A program made the translations under genes and the position numbers. DNA of 64,000 bases, taken from Lepidurus packardi (Eukaryota > Arthropoda > Branchiopoda > Notostraca > Triopsidae). The stretch is from contig JAKZAN010000005.1 of NCBI GenBank assembly GCA_023053545.1, positions 10,292,001-10,356,000 on the forward strand, given 5' to 3'. Below, in pieces: positions 34,665 through 44,916 of the stretch. The first letter of the stretch is position 1. The number at the start of each line of letters is the position of its first letter. The notes under the pieces were generated by a model. It searched no databases and had not been told where the DNA came from. It saw nothing but the letters and a program-made list of their open reading frames with translations.

Positions 34665-37589
34665 CATATTTCCAGCGAGAAAAAAGTCCTGCCAGTTTTT
34701 TTTTCTTGAGATCCTTTTCCCCTTTGCTTCAGAAAAGGCCAGGTGCAAAACGTCTAGGAAGATCTCACGTTTGTCGCGTTCTTAATGAAATTCTGCAGCA
34801 ATCACGCTACCATATTTCTGCCTTCACCAAAGTAGTATTTAAACAAAAAAAAGGCTTTTCTTCCTCCGGAAATATCTCAGCCCTAAGAGAGATATCGATC
34901 AGCAGAATTTGGGATCAAAGTAAGACATGAAACAAGCACTTGACCTCTTCTATTCCAAGCAAGTTTTAAGGATGCCAAAAAGGAAGTATAGGAGACTGAA
35001 CCCTCCCTTACCCCCCATCGCTTTCGGGGTCCTCCCACTTTATCGCTCTTCCTTCTAGGAAGATCCGGCCTAACGCGCTCCCGAGAAGGGGTCGGGGGTA
35101 AGGAGGGTGGTTAGAAGCTTTCAGTGTTGCTGACGTGATCTCAATTTCTCCCAGTCGTAAAGTAGCGTTTCCTTGAAAGGTTTTCTGTCATTTTGCCTCC
35201 TTGATCAGAAGGAAAGTTGCAGTCCTCAATGCCTTTTAACTTTCAACAAGATGTGTTCTAACAATTTCTTTATACGATTTTTTGTTGGCCTTGTTTGCGA
35301 GGAAAGGTAGTTTTTGTACAGATTTCTTTAGAAATCGCCTGTGGGACTTACTTCTGGGACTGTCAGGACCAGCAGAACGAGATCTGTGAGGAGACAGAGA
35401 CGAAAGTTATAATACCCAGTGTGTTTGGGTGGGTGGGAGGGGGATATTTGTCATGGTTAATGATCATGTTGGACGTGTGTTGGGAACTTGGGGGAGGAGA
35501 TAAATTGAGTTTTTGGGGAGACAACTTGACTAACAAATGTTTATTTGAAGCCGATACACGCCAACGTATGATCGTTCGAAGTTGCGCGCTGGATAGTGGG
35601 ACTTTGACTATGGATACGGAGTTAGTCCGAATGTCTCATTGCGGAAGTTTCGTTTTTGACGGAAGGTTAGCCTTCGAGTTTTTTTGCATCTCTGGCCCCA
35701 AAAGCTAATGTTTTGCATTTGCGAATTTTTTTTTTGCGAATTATTTTTGGGGGGGAGATGAATTTTTGATGGAATTAGAGTAGTCAGTAGGCATGGGGGA
35801 AACGTTACGTGATTGTCTTTTGTGCTTTTTGAATCGTTTTGGTTTTTCTCTACTGTTAGCGAGATTGCGGATTTTTTGTAAGGGAAACATTTTACACAAT
35901 CTTCAGACTCCATAGAACCCAATCCTTTCACTGAAATTAGGTCTCTTTGAAGATGAAATTTTCGGCCTTCTTTGTTGTGTTTAAGTTATGAGAAAAGCGT
36001 TGTTGATATCGGGAAAGGGGAATTCCAATTTGTGACAACAATCAATATGTTGCTTCGGTTGTTGTCCTAGATTTGATTTTCTCTTGGTTGGGAAATATTC
36101 CAGAAACATCTCTGAAATGAAGCTTTTAGAAATGATGTTGAAGTTTAGACAGGAATGTAATCTAAGAACGTAGAAACCATATCTGTTTTTGACATATTGT
36201 TATCGAGAAAACTCTAGATGTTGCAGAAATAACTGTGTCGTAGAAATGCCATCATATTGTAAAGAAGTTCAATTTCTGTTCTGGAGAAACGATTACTAAA
36301 CATAGAAATTGACTTCTATTGATGCGAGTGTTTTGCAGGTTACTTTTGTTAGAAATGTTACTTCATTTAATAATGCTTCCTTAGAAATACTGTGTCCGGT
36401 AAAGTAATATGTCATATTGCTTTCGCGTTGTAGGCTATATTACAGTAGAAGGAACTAACTGCACAGTGAAAGTAGTCGTATACGGGAAAGGGGAATATGT
36501 ACATATAGTGTTAGGTATAGTATTTCTGTATTGCTGCACTTCCATTGTGACGGGTATCAGTATATAGGTTTAGAAAGTTGTGCTAGGCAGAATTGGAAGG
36601 GCACCAGTGTCGCTGCGGGTTGACACTTCGTGAATGATGAGCTATGGATGTAAAGATGGATGAAAGGACACACCCAAAATTTGACGTATTTGCAGATGAC
36701 ACTGGTCAAACGGTGGTAGTCCGTGGCTGTGCCTTGGATTCTGGCACCGTGACGGCAGATACGGAAATCATACGTATGTCCCATTGCGGGGGGCTTTACT
36801 TCGATGACAGGTGTCTTACATACAAAAACCCGACTCCAACTTTATCACCTCGACCTTCTCACTGCTCTCTGCTCCAGCACATCTCCTTCCTTTTCCGAAC
36901 ATATGTCTTTCATAAACCGTCTTCACCATCGTGTTTTCATTCTTCTCTCCCTTTTGGCTGTTGACACCTCCACCATAGCTTCTTCCTCTTCTTCTTGTAG
37001 TCTTTTCGTCGTGTCTTTCTATATATAAATATGGTATGTGGCCTTTTGCTCCACTCCAGGATTATCTCCAATCTCTCTTTTATGTGAAGAGATAGCTTTC
37101 CCAAAGCTTCTTTCGGCTTTTGGCCATTGATATGAACATGCAAATGACGTTTACGCTCATAGCATGTCAAAGCCAAAGCCTATTTTGCTGAAACATGGAT
37201 ATACCCCCAAACCAGGGCTCACCTCAAGAAATAACCCCTTCTCTTGCTACTCTTTTGATAACCCATCAACTTTGATGTTTTTGTTTTTTCTCGCCTTTTG
37301 GGGTTAATGTCTACGAAAAAGAAAGCTGGCGCATGATTATCGCATGGAAATGAGCACGTTCTAAGCTTTATGACACGCTTACATTTGAGTAGGCTATTAA
37401 ATATCAATTCTAGCTCCTGTGCTCAAGTTTTTCATTCTACTCTTTAGGTACATCAACGGATGTTTGCAGAGTTGTGATGACGGCGATGGCTGCAACTCCG
37501 TTGAGCAGCTGGTGGCCCAACCCAAGCTGATCTCCGTGCTGGGAACCTTTTGCTGGCTCTTTCATAGCCTTTTTTTCTCGAACAGATGA
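33567..37589 (+). CDS. Ly6/uPAR-domain, GPI-anchored-type protein with mutually exclusive exons
   Basis: Secreted three-finger-fold protein, predicted to be GPI-anchored at the cell surface. Exons: 33567-33639 (signal peptide MEPGMLIDKRV then WGLVLLGFFGLITG), 33764-33943, then either 35551-35665 or 36696-36810, then 37448-37589. The product is 169 residues. Ten cysteines fit a Ly6 domain (CFKC at the start, GCLQSC-GCN at the end). The C-terminus is hydrophobic (LISVLGTFCWLFHSLFF), as expected for a GPI signal. The two alternative exons are each 115 nt, enter in phase 1 and leave in phase 2, and encode 24 of 38 identical residues (both have CALDSGT and RMSHCG). Using both or neither breaks the frame. 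Arthropod relatives in this family act in septate junctions or as channel/receptor partners, but I cannot assign this one to a specific member. Confidence 0.85.
34075..34310. repeat. Degenerate ~30-bp repeats in Ly6 intron 2
   Basis: Units of the type AGATTTCTTTGAAGAAAA-ACTTCTA recur about seven times, e.g. ATTTCTTTGAAGAAAACACT then TTTAGATTTCTCTAAAGAAG. No open frame is kept across them. Confidence 0.6.
35551..35665 (+). other. Alternative Ly6 exon 3a
   Basis: Acceptor TTATTTGAAG before 35551 and donor GGAAG/GTTAGC at 35665. It encodes ADTRQRMIVRSCALDSG onward to CGSFVFDG. Phase 1 in, phase 2 out. Confidence 0.8.
36696..36810 (+). other. Alternative Ly6 exon 3b
   Basis: Acceptor TATTTGCAG before 36696 and donor GACAG/GTGTCT at 36810. 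It encodes DDTGQTVVVRGCALDSG onward to CGGLYFDD. It has the same length and phases as exon 3a, so it is a tandem exon duplicate. Confidence 0.8.
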
Positions 37590-39163
37590 CGTGTTGATGT
37601 GCATGATTGAACCTCGAGAGTGTTAATCCAAAGAAAATGAAGAAGAACAAACGACCCGTATGACCACTTTTTTATAAGCAAAAGTTTTACAAATTCTCTT
37701 CTGTGTTTTCTACTTTTGGGAGTTCATTTCCTTCCCTTTACGTTGCATAATTTCTGTGATTTTCAGACACTTTGAACACTAACATGCTCTAAATGAGACA
37801 AAGGGAAGAAGACAAAATGTAACTGATGAACGCTTGTCACCCAGCACATTATGTATAACGGAGGGTTTCTTGAATCCCGGGAACCTTAAATACTCATTAC
37901 CATTTTTGGCTCATTAATAAACTGAAAGTATAGATGAAACGAGGAAAAAAGTCCTTTCTTCATCACAAGATGGCGTCAAAAGCTAATTTCTTGCTTTTTC
38001 TGGGTTAGTTTTCTAGAACCCGTGTAATTATGCAGAAGAAGAGCCCCCGCTTAATTAGTGCTACGGTGTCTGCTCAACGGAAGACAAATTGATCTTGCTG
38101 GAGAGATTCTCTTTTCCCGTAACTACAAGTTCAAAAAGAAAAGGAAATTCCATTACCTGGGTAGTCTTATTTATTTCATTTTTAACTCTTTTTAGGTAAG
38201 GATGTATTACAGCGTGTATTCTAATATTGTGATCAAGCTAATGAAGTTGTAAGCATGCACGTAATACTTTAGGAACTCTGTGTACAAATTTCACGTGTTC
38301 CTCCGTTGTAGTTATCTTCCCTTGTATCGTCAATGGATTCAACCGAGCCTTGTACAATTCGCATGACACTTTACGAGTAAGCCTTAGCCTCAGTCGCAAT
38401 CTGGAAATAGTTTCTTCCTGTGGACTTTCTTCGACAGGGTTCGCAAAAATAAGCGCAAACAAATACTGGTAGGATTGACAACAAAAACCGGAACAATTTA
38501 GTCACTTGTTATTAATTTATACCCTTGCGGGTATTTGAACGAATTTTGTGCTATTTCAAAGAAATTCTGTTCTTCAGGTTGAAGCTATAACTTTACACTG
38601 CCCCGTCATGTCATGGCGGACATGCCACTCGATTGATTTACATTGGAATTTCGGAAAGAACATGGGGCCATTGCTTTGCGAAAGCTGTTGTTATTTATGT
38701 ATAATGGGTACATAAGATTATCTATAATTAATTATCCAACTACTATCTAATTAAATATTCATAATAATTCGTAATTAGCTATAAAAAACACACTTGTAGA
38801 ACTTCGAAAATGAATAACTAGGTATGCAAACCACAGATTGTTACCTACTTTTCTCAAAAATATTTCCATTTATTACAAAATCGTTATACTTTTTCTTTTG
38901 TGTGTTATTGACGCGTGTGTTTCCGTGACAAGTAACGTTTCATTCAAATTAAATAAAATTCAAGGTTTACAAACACGTGGCCCTGCCCACCTCTTTTGTG
39001 ATTGGTGGAAGCAGACCTGGCAGCCAGAAAAGTTGAGCGCTGTTCAATTCGGAGACAATTGCTTTCCTGACAGGAGTTCTAGCCATGTCAACGGTATTGC
39101 TTGTGCGCGATCGCCGCCAAACAGACAGCTGACAGCTGGCAGGGCAGTGTAAAGCTAGCTTAA
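37590..39163. other. Intergenic stretch, no supported gene
   Basis: No coding exon or RNA gene recognised between the Ly6 stop and the foldback element. Confidence 0.5.
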
Positions 39164-39589
39164 AGGGGGAGTATGGTTTCAAAATGAAAAAGTGTACGTC
39201 ATAGAAGAGACCAAAGTACATGTTTTGGCTGAAGAACCCCTATGTCAATTATGCATATTAACCGAGTAATGAATTATTTAACGGTTTAAGCTCCGCCCCT
39301 TTCCTCCAAAATTCAAATTTTCCTATCCCTATAACATTGTGGGACATGAATCGAACGTCCGATTTTGAATGCGCATATAGGTAAAGGCGCTAGCTCTCCG
39401 GCCAACTGTCCCACAATGTTATAAGGATAGGAAAATTTGAATTTTGGAGGAAAGGGGCGGAGCTTAAACCGTTAAATAATTAACTCGGTCAATATGCATA
39501 ATTGACACAGGGGTTCTTCAGCCAGAACATGTAGTTTGGTCTCTCTTATAACATATATTTTTTTTTCGTTTTGAAGCCTTACTCCCCAT
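39164..39589. mobile_element. 426-bp foldback element with long inverted arms and flanking TTAA
   Basis: Arms of about 180 bp are nearly perfect reverse complements, from AGGGGGAGTATGGTTTC on the left to its partner ending CTTACTCCCCAT on the right. Both ends abut TTAA (39160-39163, 39590-39593), consistent with a TTAA target duplication (piggyBac-type) or a TTA one (Harbinger-type). No transposase is present, so it is a non-autonomous element. The arms run directly into the acceptor-like stem of a tRNA-like sequence at the apex. A diverged relative lies in huntingtin intron 8. Confidence 0.8.
39339..39414 (-). ncRNA. tRNA-like sequence at the apex of the foldback element
   Basis: On the minus strand 76 nt begin GTGGGAC and end GTCCCAC, a perfect 7-bp acceptor-like stem. 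An A-box-like TTGGCCGGAGAGCTAGCG follows, and a B-box-like GACGTTCGATTC occurs at the expected place. T-stem pairing is poor and no clear anticodon loop forms, so it looks like a decayed tRNA or a tRNA-derived promoter rather than a working tRNA gene. Confidence 0.4.
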
Positions 39590-40158
39590 TTAACAGACGA
39601 GACGAAACTGGTCTGTATTTAAAGCGAAGCATTATCTACACCCTATTTATATCGAAAGGTCGGATTCATAACCTTCCGAAGGCAAACATGACGAATACCG
39701 GTCTTCTTGGAACTTCTTGGAATATCTTTTTATTTAGACGCGTTGTACTAACGGCCGCCAAGATTTTGAGTGTCGCGGTATTTAAGTCCCGCCTCCAGTG
39801 TTTTCATATGGTACGATTAGGCGGCATATTTTATTGTAAACATAGATGTTTAGGAGCTCAAGGTGAATAATCCGTGGGTAAATACGCGTTCTTTCAAAAA
39901 GCGATGCATTCAACTAAAGCAATCCGCTTCGTGTGCCCGAGTCTTTGAGCTTCCTTCAGCTGGTAAAGTAAGTTTTGTATTTCTAAAAAGCTTAATATAA
40001 ATTGCTAATTAACTCCCAACTTCGTCCTAGCTTTTAGGATGATTATACAATCCTGGGATTTTCTGCAGGTAAGCTGCTTTTAACTGGTGCAAAAATCGCC
40101 CATGTCTGCACATGAAGACACAAGTTAAGACACTCCCAAGGTATGATTTCTATTGTTG

Positions 40159-40164
40159 TTTATT
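40159..40164 (-). terminator. Polyadenylation signal of the small secreted peptide gene
   Basis: AATAAA on the minus strand, about 20 bp after the stop codon at 40184. Confidence 0.5.
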
Positions 40165-40183
40165 CGTTCTAGAATTGCTAATG

Positions 40184-40524
40184 TTATATTTCAATAAGTT
40201 CCTCCAATGCAAAGAAGCTTTTCGGACGCGTTTCGGAATATTTCGGGGGTTTTAAGAAGTGTTTCATAGGTAGACTAAGGCTGGCTTGCGGTATTTCGCG
40301 AATTATCCTCGGAAACGACCCCCTGGCTCTTGGTCGATGCATCGTGAAGGGAACCATCATAATCCGGTCTTTTTTGCCTCCGTTTTTCATTTTGGGACGG
40401 TATGCCAGAGCTGTGGTGGCGAGCAATGCGATTACGAAAACGACCAACTTCAAACATAATATTCAAATGAAAATTAGCCGCATTAATCTTTACTTTCAAT
40501 CTTAAAACTTACGCTAGGTTTCAT
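40184..40524 (-). CDS. Small secreted basic peptide precursor, unknown family
   Basis: Two exons: 40513-40524 (ATG AAA CCT AGC) and 40184-40447, phase 0 junction, 91 residues. The joined start MKPSLVVFVIALLATTALA is a clear signal peptide. The mature part begins YRPKMKNGGKKDRIMM and is rich in Lys, Arg and Pro (MHRPRARGSFPRIIR, FLKPPKYSETRPK). It has no cysteines. A consensus TATA box lies about 70 bp upstream and a poly(A) signal just downstream, so the gene is well delimited. The content would fit a peptide hormone precursor, an antimicrobial peptide or a cuticle/secretory product, but no family motif or clear amidated cleavage pattern (GKR) is present, so I assign no function. Confidence 0.7.
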
Positions 40525-40594
40525 TGCTGCGATTTCGTCCCGTACTCCTACGATCCAGAAAGTATAATCAACTTGAACTTGGTTTGAATGACCC

Positions 40595-40601
40595 TTTTAT
40601 A
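40595..40601 (-). promoter_or_regulatory. Consensus TATA box of the small secreted peptide gene
   Basis: CTATAAAAGGG on the minus strand, about 70 bp upstream of the ATG at 40524, giving an expected start of transcription near 40570. Confidence 0.65.
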
Positions 40602-41877
40602 GCTCAGGTTAGAGCATACGTCAGACTGTGCTAAGTGTCGACTCGGGTTATTTACAGTTAGGTCATGTTCTAGTGCGTCATTTGACCTTTTCTACCCATT
40701 CCGGTCAAGTTTGTCGCAATTCCCGTAGGCTAGTTGGGGAACAATATGTTGGGTAATATAGGGATAACGTAAGTTTCCAAGAATGTTGTTCTTTAGCGAG
40801 GAGAGAATGGGAGGCAACTGAAAGTCAATCGATGGCAATTGCGTTTTACGAAGAACAGTGACGGCGTTGGAGCCGACGAACGTCAGCCTTGGGTTTTCAA
40901 GTGCAATCTAGAACGTTGCTACGGGTAACCCAGTCCCCCAGAAAATTGCGTGTCCAAGTACCACAAGTTGCCTCTCGTTTTCAAAAGTCCGTGCCATTTG
41001 TCTGGTTTCATTTCAGCTGTAAGCTTTACCACTGTTTCGGTAGTGCAAAACTAGTGTGTTGTGGACTGCAGGAAGTTACTTTTATTGTAATTTTTTTGCC
41101 TTTTGCATGACTATGCAAATCTTCAAGCTTGGATGTCAAAAAACCGTTGAGTGATGTTATGTATGTGCATAGAGCCTTTTCCTTCTGACGTCATGTGTGT
41201 AAGGCCAAAAAGCAAGTGGATTGAGCCCAAGTCCGGTTGTTGTCAAAACTTGATTAGCCGGTGGCTTTTGGAGAGTTTTCCCGGATTTAGGTCAGCATTT
41301 GGTGTTCCAAGCTTGTCAAATGCGTTTGCGTTTTAAATGCCCTAAGTTGGTGGAACTTAAGTTCATATGATTCTGGGGAACCTTGTAATTAGTGTGAATT
41401 GTTATTGTCCGTCATTAGAGCTGAGTCTCTAAAGGAAGTTTTGTGCGATTGTCACGCGGCGACTGCTGGAGATCAATAAAAGTAGGCTGGACAATAAAAT
41501 CTGCTTCAGTTAGGTGAGAAAAATTCATTAAAAGCTCCAGAAAGAAGAATTCTTGGACCTAATTTTCTTTGGTGTTTACAGTGTTTTAATTTTTTTGTTT
41601 ACGTTTTGTGACGGTTGGGCTTGAAAAAGGAAAAGTAGTGCATTGGAATTGGAAAGTTGAATTTCTAATGCGTTTATCGTTGTCCCATTCGTTTTTCTAT
41701 TTGTTACCTTTCTGTCTTTCTCATAGAAAAATTCATTAATGATCCTTCGTTGGGTTCCGTTACTACCTCCGCGCGCGGTGCAAATAAAATCCAAACCCAT
41801 GAGCTACTTCCTTCCGTTGATCCATTCGATTGCCCCTTCCAGTGCCAGGGCATCCGTTTGTGATCATTTCAGCCGCC

Positions 41878-44800
41878 ATGATTCGACAAGCTAGTCTAAA
41901 AGGATTAGGGAATATGCTCAATACTGCGGTGGGCAGCTGTAAAAAATCGGGTAAGCCTTTACTGCTTATTTTTAGCCTTCATTTTGGGGCGTCTGCTAAT
42001 CAATACTCCGCGTAATGGTGGCTCCCACTTTCCTTTAATTGGCAAGAGTAATCATAGATAGATGGGGTTACAAAAGGAAAGCAGAATTTAACATAAAAAG
42101 GTTTATAGTTGACGTAGAATAGTGCGATGGCCCAATGCTGAATTTTGAATTTTGCGCGCACCGGGAGGTGGCGGTAGGGTTTGTTTACAGTCGCCATTGA
42201 TGATAGTTGATGAATCCTTTGCAACCTGACAGATTTTTCAAGTTATCGGCTGGCATCGGCTTTATTTTCATGTGACGTTGACTTTTAGTAACGTTTCTGT
42301 GTGCTTGTGATCTTTCTGCGTAATTTGGACTATCAGTAACCACGGAAGGAATGGCAGGTAAACTTTTTCCGTCTGTTTATAAACACCAGACCGGTATCCC
42401 TGGCATATTTAGCTTGAGCAATGTTTAGACTATACCACAGTTCTCTTCCTTCTTACTCAGCAATGCCGTTTCATCTAAATTTAGGTAATGCGGAGATTCA
42501 ATGGTGCTTTTCACAAGTAAAGGGAACCTTGGACGACGACATCACAGAAGGTTAGCTTGCCCTACTTTTGTCTACAGTTCTTTGTTTAATACTTCTCTTT
42601 GTTAATTCTTCCAGCTGATATTATTTCCTGTGTGGAATTTAACCATGATGGAGAATTACTAGCTACTGGAGATAAAGGTGGCAGGGTAGTGATTTTCCAA
42701 CGCGACCCAGCTGTAAGTATAAGAATGAGATATTCGTAACTGTAAGCCATTCATGCATTATATCAATCTCGGCATTGTAGTCTAAAGCAGCGGTGCCTCG
42801 ACGAGGAGAGTACAATGTTTATAGTACCTTTCAAAGTCACGAGCCAGAGTTTGACTACCTAAAATCCTTAGAAATTGAAGAAAAAATCAACAAAATACGG
42901 TGGCTAAGAAGAAAGAATCCTGCTCACTTTCTTCTGTCCACAAACGGTAATAAAAAAAAAAAAATCCTTAAAAGAAGCTTATATTCTTAACCTCAGCCTG
43001 TTTGTTGTTCTTTGTGTAGACAAAACCATCAAGCTATGGAAGGTTTCCGAGCGAGATAAGAGGGCTGAAGGCTATAACTTGAAGGAAGAAACAGGGTTAC
43101 AGAAAGATCCGTCAAGCTTGACCTCATTAAGGGTAAACAATATTTTTTACATCAAAGCGTGCCGTCTGCATTTTATCATGTTTAGTCTTCAAATGAGATA
43201 AAATGGAAAAGGAAGACGCATTAATTTATTAATATTATTTATTTATTGTTATTTTTTTATTTTATTTATTTATTTAGGTACCAGTATTAAAACCCATGGA
43301 GCTTATGGTCGAGGCTTCTCCACGACGTGTCTATGCCAATGCACATACCTACCATATAAACAGCATTTCTGTCAACTCGGACCAAGAGACGTATTTGTCT
43401 GCAGACGACTTAAGGATCAACCTATGGCACTTGGATATAACCGACCAAAGTTTCAGTACGTTTTCGTTTTCCCACGCGTGCTGTCAAAGAGCCAATAATG
43501 TATTTATAGTTCCTCCCCAACTAATGAGCTTCTTTTTGTTTTCCCTCTCGTCCCATTCACCACAGACATTGTGGATATCAAACCAGCCAACATGGAAGAA
43601 CTCACGGAGGTTATAACCGCCGCCGAGTTTCATCCCACGAATTGCAGTTACTTCGTGTACAGTTCCAGCAAAGGCTTAATACGGTTATGCGATATGAGGG
43701 ACTCTGCCCTTTGCGATAAGCATGCGAAAAGTATACCGTACTTTGTTTATATTGTATGAGAAAGTTTCTCTAGTGTTGTTCCTTATGGGAAATAGTGTTT
43801 GAAGAACCTGAGGACCCAGCCAACCGCAGCTTCTTCTCGGAAATCATTTCTAGTATTTCAGATGTCAAATTTTCGCGATCTGGTCGTTATATGCTCTCCC
43901 GAGATTACTTATCGGTGAAAGTATGGGATTTGCATATGGAAAACCGGCCGGTGGAGTCTTATCCAGTCAGTTCTATCCTTTGTTAAAGACTATCTATTTT
44001 CGGATTTTTTTTTTTATGTAGTCTTTTATTTTATTTTCATTTTTTTTTTTGTCTGGGGAGAGCGTTAACTTCATTTTTTAATTAGGTGCATGAATATCTG
44101 CGATCGAAGCTATGCTCCTTGTATGAAAACGATTGCATATTTGACAAGTTCGAGTGCTGCTGGGGTCAAGGAGATCAAAGTATTTTGACGGGCTCCTACC
44201 ACAACTTTTTCCGTACGTTCGATCGGACCTCCAAACGTGACGTCACCTTAGAAGCGGCGCGAGATATTGCCCGACCTCGAACAGTGCTCAAACCTAAAAA
44301 AGTAAACGTTAATTTAGCTGTGATAACTAGTTTGGAACAGGATCAGATATTTCTGTCTTGGATATTTCATTTGATTTATTATATTATTATTATATATTAT
44401 ATTATTACCATATCCAAAGTTTTCGCCAAAATTGAATTTTAGAAAAATTTCGAGTTTTCCAAAAAAATAATATTAAAGTTTTGGGGAAAAATTGTAAACT
44501 TTTGGATTTTTTTTTTTTTTTTTTTTAGAAAATCGTAAAATTTTCGAATTTGAACATTTTCCAATGAACTCGGGAATATAACACATTTATATTTAATTTT
44601 GGATTTTTTTTTTTTTTAATGCGGAAATTTTTCAATTTTTCCGTATTTTCTTAAGAATTTTTGTATGGATATTTAATTCGATTTGGGTTTGTTTTTCGTG
44701 CGTGTGACATATCTTTCAGATATGGCTAATCTTGGTGATATTAACGTTATTTAATTTTATTAGGTGTGTACGGGTGGGAAACGCAAGAAGGATGAAATCA

Positions 44801-44916
44801 GTGTAGATTGTCTCGATTTCAATAAGAAAATCTTACATACAGCTTGGCATCCTCAAGAAAACATCATCGCTGTGGCAGCCACCAATAACTTGTACCTCTT
44901 CCAAGACAAGTTTTGA
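41878..44916 (+). CDS. PPP2R2: PP2A 55-kDa regulatory B subunit (PPP2R2/twins), two alternative first exons
   Basis: WD40-propeller subunit that targets the PP2A core to substrates in the cytoplasm and nucleus (family knowledge). Common exons: 42485-42550, 42615-42712, 42781-42946, 43020-43132, 43278-43455, 43566-43730, 43796-43965, 44086-44301, 44764-44916. Two first exons both end in phase 1: 42351-42357 (MAG, as in vertebrate homologues, 443 residues total) and 41878-41950 ([23 protein letters not shown] in a GCCGCCATGA context, 465 residues). Near-invariant family sequences include [60 protein letters not shown] and [19 protein letters not shown]. It ends in the family's usual C-terminal region ([15 protein letters not shown]). 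The short introns (60-460 nt) show normal donors and acceptors. It is a complete gene. Confidence 0.96.

Noticed and set aside
35295-35430. Cys-containing segment (IACGTYFWDCQDQQNEIC) between Ly6 exons 2 and 3a, considered as a third alternative exon
   Set aside because: Its length and phases do not fit the exon 3 slot and it does not align with exons 3a/3b.
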